Source: Porticoccus sp965660005
Lineage (GTDB): Bacteria; Pseudomonadota; Gammaproteobacteria; Pseudomonadales; Porticoccaceae
Assembly (NCBI RefSeq): GCF_965660005.1
Contig: NZ_CBFHYF010000001.1
Location: 77,950-141,949, forward strand
DNA: 64,000 nt
Direction of reading: 5' to 3'
Shown one piece after another: positions 7,683 to 17,124 of this stretch. Both the position numbers and the translations under genes were made by a program. A model generated the notes under the pieces. That model worked only from the letters and a program-made list of their open reading frames with translations, made no database searches and was not told the origin of the DNA. How positions within the stretch are numbered: position 1 is the first letter of the stretch; each line of letters opens with the position of its first letter.

Positions 7683-9716
7683 TCAAAGAAGCCCCTGTAC
7701 TTTAAAAAGCGCCAGCAGCTGGTCTTCATCCACGACCGGCACACCCAGCTCCCTGGCTTTTGCCAGTTTGGAGCCGGCACCGGGCCCCGCAACCACACAG
7801 GCAGAACCGGACGACACACTGCCCGCTACGCGTGCACCCAATTGTTGCAGCTTCTCTTTTGCCTCGGATCGTCCCATCGACGTCAGCGTACCGGTCAACA
7901 CCCAGGTTTCGCCAGCCAGCGGGAGTGATGATTTATCCGGTGAGACAACATCCGGCCAATACACACTCGCTTTCCGCAGCGTTTGCACAATTTGCCGATT
8001 CTCTGGTTGTTTAAAAAAAGTACTCACAAAATGCGCCACAACCGGCCCCACATCGGGCACCTCCTGAAGTTGCTCTTCATCTGCCGATTGCAGGGCCTCA
8101 AGATTGCCAAAATACTCGGCGAGACTGCGTGCAGTCGCCTCGCCCACTTCACGAATCCCCAGTGCATAAATAAAACGCGGCAGCGATGTCTGCTTTGAAG
8201 CGACCAAAGCCGCGAGCAGATTGGCAGCGGACTTGTCTGCCATTCGCTCCAGACCCGCCAGCTGATCAACAGTGAGTCGATAAAGATCCGCCACCGAAGT
8301 GACCAGTCCTTTATCCACCAGCTGCTCAACCAGTTTATCCCCGAGACCGTCAATATCCATGGCCTTGCGGGAAGCATAATGCCTGATCGCCTGTTTGCGC
8401 TGCGCCGGGCAAATCAGTCCACCAGAACAGCGAGCTACCGCCTCGCCTTTGACCCGTTCAACCGGCGAGCCACAGATCGGGCAATGGTCAGGAAAGACCA
8501 CGTCTCTGGCATTGCAAGGGCGATCTTCCAGGATGACCTTAACCACTTGAGGGATAACATCCCCGGCACGGCGCACAATCACCCTGTCGCCAAGTTTGAC
8601 ACCCAACCGGGTCACTTCATCCTGGTTGTGCAGGGTCGCATTACTCACTGTGACACCCCCTACAAATACCGGCTCCAATCGGGCAACAGGTGTTACCGCA
8701 CCGGTTCGCCCCACCTGAAACTCCACATCCAGCAACCGCGTCATCTCCTCTTGGGCGGGAAATTTGCGGGCAATCGCCCAGCGGGGCGCCCTGGCCACAA
8801 ACCCCAGCCGCCGCTGGATCCCGAGGTCATCCACCTTGTACACAATGCCGTCAATATCGTAGGGCAGCTTCTGCCGCACAGTGATCATTTTCTGATAATA
8901 ATCGATACAGCCCTGGATACCCTCTGCCAGCTCAATATGGGGGTTGATCAAAAACCCAAACACCTTCAACAAATGGAGCGTGTCCATATGGGTATCCGGC
9001 CAGCGGAATCCCTCCATGCGACCGAGGCTGTAGGCCATCATTTCCAGTGGTCGCGACGCGGTAATTCTTGAATCCAGTTGCCGCAAACTTCCCGCCGCTG
9101 CATTGCGGGGATTGACGAACAGTTTCTGATCCGTGGATCTGGCCCTGGCATTCAGCTGCTCAAAACCGGATCGGGGCATGTAAATCTCACCCCTGACTTC
9201 CAGAACTGCCGGGGCATGGCCATCTTGCAGGCACAGTGGAACGGATTTAATCGTCCGAACATTCGCTGTAATGTTTTCGCCGATCGCACCATCGCCCCGC
9301 GTGGCAGCGCGAACCAGTGTCCCATTTTCATAGAGGAGACTGATAGCCACACCATCCAGCTTGGGTTCGCACACATAAACCAGGGAATTCTCATTTTTCA
9401 GACGATCCAGCAGCCGGCGGTTAAAATCCACCAACTCATCATCGCTGAAAGCATTATCCAGGGACAACATGGGCACTTCGTGGGTCACCGGTTCGAAGCT
9501 GCTGAGCGGTTGCCCACCCACACGCTGGGTGGGCGAGTCAGGGGTTTTCAGCGAGGGGAAATCCGTTTCCAGACTGTTGAGCCGCCGCATCAGGCGGTCG
9601 TACTCAATATCCGGCACTGAGGGGTCATCCAGCACATAGTAACGATAGTTGTGTTCATTCAGCTGCCTGCGCAGCGCAGCCGCTTCCTCCTGAACGGCAG
9701 AGCCCGGTGAGGCCAT
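7683..9716 (-). CDS. ligA: NAD-dependent DNA ligase
   Basis: Seals nicks in DNA during replication and repair using NAD. The 677 residues hold the complete bacterial LigA architecture: domain Ia (YRYYVLDDPSVPDIEYDRLM), the adenylation domain with the active lysine K119 in CEPKLDGVAI, the OB fold (VGRTGAVTPVARLEPV), a four-cysteine zinc finger (CPICGSPVERVKGEAVARC...C), helix-hairpin-helix repeats (IDGLGDKLVEQLVDKG, GIREVGEATARSLAEYFG) and a C-terminal BRCT domain. Start ATG at 9716 overlaps the zipA stop by one base (TAATG), so it is translationally coupled to zipA as in many gammaproteobacteria. Confidence 0.97.
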   Translation of the reverse strand: MASPGSAVQEEAAALRRQLNEHNYRYYVLDDPSVPDIEYDRLMRRLNSLETDFPSLKTPDSPTQRVGGQPLSSFEPVTHEVPMLSLDNAFSDDELVDFNRRLLDRLKNENSLVYVCEPKLDGVAISLLYENGTLVRAATRGDGAIGENITANVRTIKSVPLCLQDGHAPAVLEVRGEIYMPRSGFEQLNARARSTDQKLFVNPRNAAAGSLRQLDSRITASRPLEMMAYSLGRMEGFRWPDTHMDTLHLLKVFGFLINPHIELAEGIQGCIDYYQKMITVRQKLPYDIDGIVYKVDDLGIQRRLGFVARAPRWAIARKFPAQEEMTRLLDVEFQVGRTGAVTPVARLEPVFVGGVTVSNATLHNQDEVTRLGVKLGDRVIVRRAGDVIPQVVKVILEDRPCNARDVVFPDHCPICGSPVERVKGEAVARCSGGLICPAQRKQAIRHYASRKAMDIDGLGDKLVEQLVDKGLVTSVADLYRLTVDQLAGLERMADKSAANLLAALVASKQTSLPRFIYALGIREVGEATARSLAEYFGNLEALQSADEEQLQEVPDVGPVVAHFVSTFFKQPENRQIVQTLRKASVYWPDVVSPDKSSLPLAGETWVLTGTLTSMGRSEAKEKLQQLGARVAGSVSSGSACVVAGPGAGSKLAKARELGVPVVDEDQLLALFKVQGLL

Positions 9717-10612
9717 TATTCAATTCCGGATAACTGGCTACGGCAATAGTCGGCTATGCGCTGCCGGTAGTGCTCTTCTGTCTGGCGGGTGAGAACACTG
9801 CGGCTCTCATCTTTCAACGTGCCACCGAGATCAGTAGCCATCTGTTGGGCGGCACCCAGTAGCAGCTCAAAGGCAACAGCAGGATCATCGACATCCTCCA
9901 TGGCAAAGAAGAAACTGACACCCGGCGTCGTAAATTCATCCATGTCATTCAGGTCAAATGTGCCGGGATTAACGGAGTTCGCGACACTATAAAGTACCGG
10001 CCCCGAGCCATCGTCACTCGCATGGCGATGAAAAATTTTCATCGAGCCATACCGCAGCCCCTCGGCAAGTAATGCATCCAGCAATGGCTGCCCTGCAAAC
10101 ATTTTCCCGTCACCGGCCATCAGGTGCATGACCACCTCACTGACAACAGCAGAAGGTTTCTGACGAGCAGGTGTCGCGCGGGATTCCCTGTTATCAACAG
10201 CATCTTTTTCAGACGTTTCAGGCACAGTGTCGGGGATATCCTCAGCCTGCGGGACGTCAACCCTGCCAGGTGACGGGGCCGGATCTTCCTGAAAAAGGCT
10301 GGATTGTTCCGGCTTCCTGATGGGCACTGTTAGTTTGGGTTTACTGGCCTCGGCACGCTGCCTGACGGCCCGGCTCATCTCCTCGACATCGGATTCATTG
10401 CGATAGCCGACGACCCGAGCACCACCACTGGGCAGTTCACTGCCGTATTCATCCCGTCTGTGATCATCAAAAATAGGCTGCTTCCGTTTCGACATATGAA
10501 TTTTGTCATAACGGGCATTACGCACACGCCGGATCACATCAAGGAAAATCGCCAGCACAACCAGCGCACCCAATGCGAGCATCATTTCGCGAGCACCAAA
10601 TTCCATCGTCAT
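9716..10612 (-). CDS. zipA: cell division protein ZipA
   Basis: Tethers FtsZ filaments to the inner membrane at the division septum. The 298-residue protein has an N-terminal anchor (MMLALGALVVLAIFLDVIRRVR), a basic/variable linker rich in Pro, Glu and Lys (residues ~45-150), and the C-terminal FtsZ-binding domain (VVMHLMAGDGKMFAGQPLLDALLAEGLRYGSMKIFHRH ... PGTFDLNDMDEFTTPGVSFFF). An RRDEYGSELPSGGARV segment in the linker matches the style of pseudomonad ZipA. It lies between smc (upstream, 80-base gap) and ligA (one-base overlap), the usual smc-zipA-ligA order. Start could also be the ATG two codons later. Confidence 0.95.
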   Translation of the reverse strand: MTMEFGAREMMLALGALVVLAIFLDVIRRVRNARYDKIHMSKRKQPIFDDHRRDEYGSELPSGGARVVGYRNESDVEEMSRAVRQRAEASKPKLTVPIRKPEQSSLFQEDPAPSPGRVDVPQAEDIPDTVPETSEKDAVDNRESRATPARQKPSAVVSEVVMHLMAGDGKMFAGQPLLDALLAEGLRYGSMKIFHRHASDDGSGPVLYSVANSVNPGTFDLNDMDEFTTPGVSFFFAMEDVDDPAVAFELLLGAAQQMATDLGGTLKDESRSVLTRQTEEHYRQRIADYCRSQLSGIE

Positions 10613-10692
10613 TTGTATCCTGTCAAAATTTCGCTTTCCGGATTTAACAACCCTTTAGTAACACAGTGGCAGCATTCATCTGAAATTACACG

Positions 10693-13600
10693 CTAGGCTT
10701 CCGCCAATTCCACCGCCTGATTCACATCCACACTGACCAGACGGGACACCCCGGGTTCATGCATGGTAACCCCCATCAACTGATTGGCCATTTCCATGGC
10801 AATCTTATTGTGGGAAATATAAATAAATTGCACCCTGGCAGACATCTCTTCCACCATTCTCGCATAGCGCCCAACATTGGCATCGTCCAGCGGCGCATCC
10901 ACCTCATCAAGCATACAAAAAGGTGCAGGGTTCAACTCAAAAATAGAAAATACCAGCGCAATCGCCGTCATAGCCTTTTCACCACCCGAAAGTAGGTGAA
11001 TAGTGGTATTTTTCTTACCCGGCGGGCGCGCCATAATAGTAACACCGGTATCCAGAAGATCTTCTCCCGTCAGTTCCAGATAGGCGTGGCCACCACCAAA
11101 TAGTTTTGGAAAGAGCTCCTGCAGTGAACCGTTGATCCGGTCAAAGGTTTCCCTGAAACGGGTACGGGTTTCCCTGTCAATTTTCCGGATCGCATTCTCA
11201 AGGGTCTGCAGTGCCTCTTCGAGCTCGGCATTCTGAGCATCCAGGTAGGTCTTGCGCTCCGACTCCACCTTATATTCATCGACTGCGGCGAGGTTGATCG
11301 GACCAAGTCGCTGAATACGGTTGGCCACCCGCTCCAGTTCCCCCTCCCACCGGGAAGGGCCTGCATCCTCCGGTAGCGCCGCCAGCAGGCTATCCAGTTG
11401 AAAACGATGCTCACCAATCTGCTCCACAATCGTTTTACTGCGAGTAACCAGATCCTGGGCAGACAGGCGATGCTGCTCCAGTTCCAGCCGTTCGGTCTGT
11501 ATCTGCTGATCCAGCTGGTTGCGCCGTTTTTCCGTCTCGCGCATTTGCTCTTCAACCGTTTCCAGGGCCTGCCTTGCAACGGCAAGCTCTCTCTCGACAC
11601 CCAGACGACGTTCCAGTTGCGCAGCCAGATCTTCCTGCAGCTCAAGGGTCGGATCTTCGTGCTGATTAAACACCGCGTGCAGCTGTTCACGGCGTTCCTG
11701 AAGCCTTGCCACCTGCACTTGTAAACGCTGGATTCCATCGAGAATAGCGTGCAACTGTGTGCTGACCGATTTCTCTCGCATGGCCAGCTCATGGGAGTGG
11801 TCACGGTCGTGCCTGGCAGTCTGTCGTGCTTGATCGAGTTCAGTCCGAAAGCTGTCTCTACGTTGCAAAAGCTGTTCGCGCTGGACGGTATCCTGCTCCA
11901 TCCTTTCAATGGCTGAGGACAGCGATTGTCGGGCAGTTTTGAGATTTTCCTGCTCCAGCTGCTGTTGCTGTAACGCTTCATTAAGCTCATTCTCGGCTCG
12001 GGTGCGGCGTGCAGCAAACTGTTCGACCTGCATCTGATTGGCCGCAAGCACAGAGCGCAACTCCGCGTAATGGCGCTGCTGGTCAACCATATCCCGGCTG
12101 ATTTCCTCTCGACTTAGCTCGAGCTCGCGGAGTGTCTGCTCTGTGTTGTTTTTCTCCACAGACAAGGCATCAACAACCGATTGGCATTCAAACAGCTCGC
12201 TGGCCAGAGAATCGAGTGCCTGCTGTCGTTTTAAAACCCCGGCACGGGCATCCTGGTCGCGTGCCACCCTGAGCCAGTTGGCACCGAGCCACAAGCCATC
12301 TCGCGTGACGACTGATTCCCCCTGTGCCAGAGCTCTGCGCATCAATAGTGCTGTGGAAAGATCTTCAGCGACCAGCACACCCGCTAATAATGATCCGGCC
12401 AATTCACCATCGACCTTGCCGGCCAGGGAACGGGCTAATGCGGGTTGGCTCTTACCACTCGCAGCATTCCCCAAGCGATCAAGCAGAACCAGCTGCCCCT
12501 TGCCAAAGGTGTCAAGATGATGACTCATCGAGGTGAAGTCATCGACACAAACGGCTTGCAGGTAATTACCCAACACTGTTTCCACTGCCGTTTCCCAGCC
12601 TGGCTCAACCCGAAGAGTTTCTGCCAGTTTCGGTTGCCCGGCCAGTTGATGACTCTCGATCCACTGCTGCTGATCACCATCACCCAATGCAGCTTGCTGC
12701 AGGGCCTCCAGGGATGACTGCCTGCCGAGCATGGACTGCAGATGGCCCCGCTGCTGATCGAGCTCGGCGCCAATTTTCAGGCTTTGTTGGCGCGTGTTTT
12801 CAACCTCAATATTCAAGTTATCCAGTTGTGCCTGTTGATCACCGAGGGTCAGTTCAATCTCCGCCAACCGCTCCTGAACCAGCGCAATTTCCTCTTGCAC
12901 CGGACTATCGCTGAGACTCTGATACTCCTGTTTAACTGTCTCTATCCGTTCCCCCAGTCGCCGTAATACCTGCTCCAGATGTTGAATCCGGGACTGTTCC
13001 ACCTCCGCCTGCTGACGGGGTTCGCCCGCTTTGAGGTTGAACTCATCCCACTGGGACTGCCACGTCTGCATAGACTCCTCGGCAAGGGATAATGCATGCT
13101 GAGAGCGATCTTCGGCGGCACTTGCCTTCTCAAGCTGCGGCGCAATCTCCAGCAGTTCACTCTGCCATATCTCTGCTTTCTGTCGGTCGACACGCAGATG
13201 CTCTTCAGATTCGGCAAAATTACGATCCGTTTGCGCCAGGTCCTGTTGCAATTCCCGGGCCCGATCCTGCACATGCTGAATGGCTTGTTCAATTCTTGCC
13301 ACCTCGGCACCAATTCCGTAGTAGCGGCCCTGTACGTCATTAAACCGGTCACCCGACTCCGTGTACTCCGTACGATGGCGCTCTATGGTGGTATCGCAGG
13401 CACTGCGCTCCGTCACAAGAGCCTCAATCTTCAACTCAAAACCGGAAATAACCCGGCGCCGCTCGGCAATCTGCACCTCCAGCAATCGCCATCGAAGCGC
13501 CTGCAGCTCTGCCTTGATGCGGCGCTCTTCCTTTTTGAATTCGGTGTATTTTTCCGCTGCCTGCGCCTGACGCTCCAACCGACCCAGTTGCCGACCCAGC

Positions 13601-14199
13601 TCTTCACGGATATCCGTGAGCCGCTCCAGATTCTCCTGTGTGCGACGGATACGGTTTTCCGTATCCCGTCGACGCTCCTTGTATTTGGAAATACCGGCGG
13701 CTTCTTCAATGTAGACACGCAACTCGTCGGGACGGGCCTCAATCAAACTGGAAATCATGCCCTGTTCAATAATGGCATAGCTGCGCGGACCCAGTCCGGT
13801 ACCGAGAAATATATCCGTGATGTCACGTCGACGACATTTGCCACCGTTAAGGTAATACTGGGATTGACCGTCCCGGGTGACTTTGCGTTTGATGGAAATT
13901 TCACTCCAGCTCGCGTATTCGCCGCCAAGTGTGCTGTCAGCGTTGTCAAAGACCAGTTCTATGGAGGCTTGCCCCACGGGCTTTCGTCCACCGGAACCAT
14001 TAAAAATGACATCCGTCATGGACTCGCCACGCAAATGCTTGGCAGAGCTTTCACCCATTACCCAGCGCACCGCATCAATGATATTGGATTTACCACAGCC
14101 GTTCGGGCCAACAACTGCACAGAGATTGCTGGGGAAAGACACGGTGGTCGGGTCAACAAACGACTTGAAGCCTGCCAGTTTGATACATTTGAGGCGCAT
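10693..14199 (-). CDS. smc: chromosome segregation protein SMC
   Basis: Condensin ATPase that organises and separates chromosomes. The 1168 residues show the N-terminal head (MRLKCIKLAGFKSFVDPTTV, Walker A GPNGCGKSNIIDAVRWVMGE), two very long coiled coils rich in Glu/Gln/Arg, a central hinge (about residues 510-660, around WETAVETVLGNYLQAVCVDD), and the C-terminal head with the signature LLSGGEKAMTAIALVFSIF and Walker B CMLDEVDAPLDDANV. The start MRLKCIK is the family-typical one; an in-frame ATG seven codons upstream is rejected. It heads the smc-zipA-ligA group on the reverse strand. Confidence 0.97.
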   Translation of the reverse strand: MRLKCIKLAGFKSFVDPTTVSFPSNLCAVVGPNGCGKSNIIDAVRWVMGESSAKHLRGESMTDVIFNGSGGRKPVGQASIELVFDNADSTLGGEYASWSEISIKRKVTRDGQSQYYLNGGKCRRRDITDIFLGTGLGPRSYAIIEQGMISSLIEARPDELRVYIEEAAGISKYKERRRDTENRIRRTQENLERLTDIREELGRQLGRLERQAQAAEKYTEFKKEERRIKAELQALRWRLLEVQIAERRRVISGFELKIEALVTERSACDTTIERHRTEYTESGDRFNDVQGRYYGIGAEVARIEQAIQHVQDRARELQQDLAQTDRNFAESEEHLRVDRQKAEIWQSELLEIAPQLEKASAAEDRSQHALSLAEESMQTWQSQWDEFNLKAGEPRQQAEVEQSRIQHLEQVLRRLGERIETVKQEYQSLSDSPVQEEIALVQERLAEIELTLGDQQAQLDNLNIEVENTRQQSLKIGAELDQQRGHLQSMLGRQSSLEALQQAALGDGDQQQWIESHQLAGQPKLAETLRVEPGWETAVETVLGNYLQAVCVDDFTSMSHHLDTFGKGQLVLLDRLGNAASGKSQPALARSLAGKVDGELAGSLLAGVLVAEDLSTALLMRRALAQGESVVTRDGLWLGANWLRVARDQDARAGVLKRQQALDSLASELFECQSVVDALSVEKNNTEQTLRELELSREEISRDMVDQQRHYAELRSVLAANQMQVEQFAARRTRAENELNEALQQQQLEQENLKTARQSLSSAIERMEQDTVQREQLLQRRDSFRTELDQARQTARHDRDHSHELAMREKSVSTQLHAILDGIQRLQVQVARLQERREQLHAVFNQHEDPTLELQEDLAAQLERRLGVERELAVARQALETVEEQMRETEKRRNQLDQQIQTERLELEQHRLSAQDLVTRSKTIVEQIGEHRFQLDSLLAALPEDAGPSRWEGELERVANRIQRLGPINLAAVDEYKVESERKTYLDAQNAELEEALQTLENAIRKIDRETRTRFRETFDRINGSLQELFPKLFGGGHAYLELTGEDLLDTGVTIMARPPGKKNTTIHLLSGGEKAMTAIALVFSIFELNPAPFCMLDEVDAPLDDANVGRYARMVEEMSARVQFIYISHNKIAMEMANQLMGVTMHEPGVSRLVSVDVNQAVELAEA

Positions 14200-14329
14200 G
14201 ATGTCTCTTTTTAATGGCATTTCTGCCAGTAGTTTTGTTGCGTTGACAGCCGTATCAGCCGGGCATCGTCGGGCTACTGAAAGATTGTGATTTTACACAG
14301 CTGAGCAGCGTCCACAAGCAACGGGCATC

Positions 14330-15523
14330 CTATAATTCTCTGTCAATGATAATGGTTGCTGCAGTCCCCTGTTTTTTCATGGACAGCACCTCGCTGGCAC
14401 CTTCCAGATCACCAGCTGAAGGAGCCACTGAGCCCGTTGCTGAAACCCTCGCTACCACCTCAATCCGATCAGCCGATGAGAGTGTCTTACCGTTGGGCAT
14501 TGCCATTGAGTCATCGAGAATAACCGTGGTCGGCAGGTCAGCCACCTGTAATTTTGCTACTGCCAACGGCATTGGTGACCCCTGCCACTCCCTAGCAAAC
14601 ACATAAACCACCTGCCCTGATTCTGCTGTCAGCTCTGACGCCAATGAGACACTCACCCGCAGAGACTGAGAACTCTCCCCCATTTGCTCACGAGCGCGCT
14701 CGATACCCGCCTGCAGGGATTCAGCCTGGGCCGTAGAGGGATGAATCGCCTGCAGGGCTTTTTGCCAACTGACAATGGCCAACTGGTAATCGCCCGATTC
14801 AAACGCACGGATGCCCTTCAGGCCAAGAGCGGTGAGATTGTTGGGGTCAAGGGTCAGCGCGCGCTCAAGCGCTGAATCAGCTTCGGGGCTGAAACGATTG
14901 CCGGAGGCAAAATAAGTCGCCTGGGCATATTCTGCCTGAAGGTCTGCATCGTCGGGGGCGGCCCGTACCGCACGCTGGTAAGTGGCACTGGACTGCAGAA
15001 ACTCACCATCTTCAAGCAGCATACGGGCCAGCGTAACAAGGTAATACACATTATCGGGCTGGTCCTGCAGACGTCGGGCAATCTTGTTTTGCAACTGCTG
15101 CCGAATTTCGGCATCTGCTTGACTGTCCCGGCTTGCAAGGCGCTTCTCCATCAACTCACTGATCAGCACATCTTCGCTGGCACCAAGCTGCTGGTAAAGG
15201 CTGAAAGCCAACAACGGCAGTAACAACAGGCCCACCATCAACAACCAGGCTCCACGAGATCGAGAGGGGGGTTCTATCACCGGTAAATCTGACTCGTCAG
15301 CCAGTAGCAGGCGTTGCTGTTCAGCGACCAGCTCAGAATACTGCGACTCATCCATTTCACCATCGGCCAATTGGCGGTCGAGCGCCGACAGCTGCTCGCG
15401 AAACAATACAATGTTCGCCTGTTGCCCTTCCTCTGACTGCACCCGGGGTGCTTTTCGCAGCAGTGGATAAATCACAAAAACAGCGGCCAGCAAAGTAAGA
15501 AAAGCCAGGATTGACCAGATCAT
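14330..15523 (-). CDS. ccmI: cytochrome c biogenesis protein CcmI
   Basis: Holds apocytochrome c for haem attachment in the Ccm system I pathway. The 397-residue protein begins with a membrane span (MIWSILAFLTLLAAVFVIYPLL), has a cytoplasmic loop and a second span near residues 92-112 (GAWLLMVGLLLLPLLAFSLYQQL), then periplasmic TPR-like repeats (NVYYLVTLARMLLEDGEFLQSSATYQRAV ... NLTALGLKGIRAFESGDYQLAIVSWQKAL) and a C-terminal beta-rich region (VSVSLASELTAESGQVVYVFAR). It overlaps ccmH by 4 bases (ATGA), consistent with translational coupling, and is the last gene of the ccm operon. Confidence 0.93.
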   Translation of the reverse strand: MIWSILAFLTLLAAVFVIYPLLRKAPRVQSEEGQQANIVLFREQLSALDRQLADGEMDESQYSELVAEQQRLLLADESDLPVIEPPSRSRGAWLLMVGLLLLPLLAFSLYQQLGASEDVLISELMEKRLASRDSQADAEIRQQLQNKIARRLQDQPDNVYYLVTLARMLLEDGEFLQSSATYQRAVRAAPDDADLQAEYAQATYFASGNRFSPEADSALERALTLDPNNLTALGLKGIRAFESGDYQLAIVSWQKALQAIHPSTAQAESLQAGIERAREQMGESSQSLRVSVSLASELTAESGQVVYVFAREWQGSPMPLAVAKLQVADLPTTVILDDSMAMPNGKTLSSADRIEVVARVSATGSVAPSAGDLEGASEVLSMKKQGTAATIIIDREL

Positions 15524-16080
15524 CGCTCCACCCCACCACTGCTTTTAGCATCATCTGATCCAGACCGTTCGCTCTCCCCCAGCAGAGTTTGTAATTGCGC
15601 CTGTTCTTTCGCAGACAATACTTCACTGCTGGCGGCCGTTGCCGATACCCCGCCGGGCCGAGAATTTAACAGGTCTGCGTTCATGGATTGGCGACGGTAT
15701 ACCCACCATAAAATACCAATACCAAGCACTGCCAGGAGCAATGGCGTCAGCCAGAGTATCAGTGTGGTCTTTTTGACCGGCGGACGATACATGACAAATT
15801 CACCATAACGGTCAACCAGAAAGTCGACGATCTGCCTGTCTGTTTTCCCCTCTTCCAGCATCCGGTAAATCTCACTGCGGAGATCCTGTGCTATAGGAGA
15901 ATTTGAATCTGCCAGGGTCTGATTCTGACATTTTGGACAACGCAATTCCGCCACCAGGGCGTGAAACCGTTGTCGTTTGTCCTCGGAGGAAAATGCCTGC
16001 ACATCCTCAGCGGCCCCGATCGGACCAGTGAAAACCAACATCAACAGTAGAATCGTTCCGACAATTGAAGCCCTGTGCAT
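15520..16080 (-). CDS. ccmH: cytochrome c biogenesis protein CcmH
   Basis: Thiol-redox subunit of the haem ligation complex; it handles the reduced CxxCH cysteines of apocytochrome c. The 186 residues comprise a signal peptide (IVGTILLLMLVFTGPIGAAEDV), the redox motif LRCPKCQNQTLADSNSPIAQDLR with its Cys pair, a conserved helical part (EGKTDRQIVDFLVDRYGEFVMYRPPVK), and a C-terminal membrane span (TLILWLTPLLLAVLGIGILWWVY). It lies 119 bases downstream of the CMD-family gene and overlaps ccmI by 4 bases. All key residues of the family are present. Confidence 0.95.
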   Translation of the reverse strand: MHRASIVGTILLLMLVFTGPIGAAEDVQAFSSEDKRQRFHALVAELRCPKCQNQTLADSNSPIAQDLRSEIYRMLEEGKTDRQIVDFLVDRYGEFVMYRPPVKKTTLILWLTPLLLAVLGIGILWWVYRRQSMNADLLNSRPGGVSATAASSEVLSAKEQAQLQTLLGESERSGSDDAKSSGGVER

Positions 16081-16199
16081 AGCTGATCCTGTTTTTACCT
16101 GCTTTCAATACTCAAACGGCCCGTCATCTGGCTGCTGAAGGGTCATTTGATGATCCCCGGGGGAAGACAAACAGACTGACTGCGCTCAGCCTGCCACGC

Positions 16200-16571
16200 T
16201 CACTGATCTTCAACGATTTCCTTTGCTGCACGGAATGCTTCCTGAAGGGCAGGCGCACCGATATAGGGGGCCGTATGCAGCAATACCTCGCGAATTTCCT
16301 CCGCGGTGCAACCGTTTCGCAGCGCACCGCGCACATGGCCTTTTAGTTCTGCCGGTGCTTTCAGCGCAGCCAGAACGGCAATCGTAATCATACTGCGGGT
16401 TTTCAGCGGCAGTGTGTCACGTGCCCACACAGAGCCCCAGCAGTTTTCATTGATATAGTCCTGAACCGGTTGTGTGAATGCCGTGGCTGCCGCCATGGAT
16501 CGATCGACAAACTCATCGCCCATCACCTGACGACGCACCTTCATTCCGCGTTGATAATCTTCATCTGACAT
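16200..16571 (-). CDS. carboxymuconolactone decarboxylase family protein
   Basis: Small all-alpha protein (123 residues) of the CMD / PcaC family. It has the typical QDYINENCWGSVWARDTLPLKTRSMITIAVLAAL stretch and the C-terminal RGALRNGCTAEEIREVLLHTAPYIGAP segment (Cys, Glu, His, Gly). It resembles PcaC-type 4-carboxymuconolactone decarboxylases more than AhpD, because the C-x-x-C-x3-H redox motif of AhpD is absent. No other beta-ketoadipate genes are near. It sits between dsbE (12-base gap upstream) and ccmH inside the cytochrome c maturation operon, an unusual place. A true decarboxylase role is not shown by the context; many members are of unknown function. Confidence 0.85.
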   Translation of the reverse strand: MSDEDYQRGMKVRRQVMGDEFVDRSMAAATAFTQPVQDYINENCWGSVWARDTLPLKTRSMITIAVLAALKAPAELKGHVRGALRNGCTAEEIREVLLHTAPYIGAPALQEAFRAAKEIVEDQ

Positions 16572-16583
16572 ACAACCGTCACC

Positions 16584-17108
16584 TCATTGAATTTGTTGCC
16601 ACACGGGCAGGAGCTTGTCTCGCCAGACGCGCTCATCCACAACACCAATGTGCTTGTAACGTATAGTGCCGGTTCGATCCACGATGTAGGTTTCAGGCGC
16701 CCCGAAAACTCCCAGGTCCAGCCCCATTCGACCCCGCGCATCAATCACACTTAATGCATAGGGGTCGCCTTTGTCCATCAGCCATTTTCTAGCCGCCTCG
16801 TTGTCATCCTTGTAATTCAAACCGATAATCCGTATTCCCTCACCAGCCAACTTGTTGAGAAAGGGGTGTTCAACCCGGCAGGCAACACACCAGGTTGCCC
16901 AGACATTAAGCAGCGTCGGCTCACCCTGAAACAATGCTTGAGTCACCGACCGCGTCTCATCGCCCAGTACCGGCAGAGAAAATGCCGGCACGGGCCGGTC
17001 AATGAGCGCTGAGGGCATGGCATTGGGGTCACGCTCCAAACCATTGAGCAGAAAAATGGCCAACACCACAAACACCATCAAGGGTAAAAAAAGCTTTAAC
17101 CTGGACAC
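16584..17108 (-). CDS. dsbE: thiol:disulfide interchange protein DsbE/CcmG
   Basis: Membrane-anchored periplasmic thioredoxin-like protein that keeps apocytochrome c cysteines reduced. The 174 residues begin with a single span (LFLPLMVFVVLAIFLLNGL), followed by a thioredoxin fold with the active-site WCVAC in LLNVWATWCVACRVEHPFL, the CcmG-specific acidic segment GLNYKDDNEAARKWL, and the cis-Pro region FGAPETYIVDRTGTIRYKHIG. It follows ccmF by 16 bases and precedes the CMD-family gene by 12, in the reverse ccm operon. Naming as ccmG is equally valid. Confidence 0.95.
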   Translation of the reverse strand: MSRLKLFLPLMVFVVLAIFLLNGLERDPNAMPSALIDRPVPAFSLPVLGDETRSVTQALFQGEPTLLNVWATWCVACRVEHPFLNKLAGEGIRIIGLNYKDDNEAARKWLMDKGDPYALSVIDARGRMGLDLGVFGAPETYIVDRTGTIRYKHIGVVDERVWRDKLLPVWQQIQ

Positions 17109-17124
17109 ATCACCACCCGATCAT

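Noticed and set aside
8379..9071. 230-codon forward frame opposite ligA
   Set aside because: Antisense to ligA catalytic domains; no recognisable features.
11070..12086. 338-codon reverse frame inside smc
   Set aside because: Out-of-frame copy of smc coiled-coil DNA; Arg/Ser/Trp-rich noise.
13096..14214. 372-codon forward frame opposite smc
   Set aside because: Antisense to the conserved SMC N-terminal head; no domain seen.
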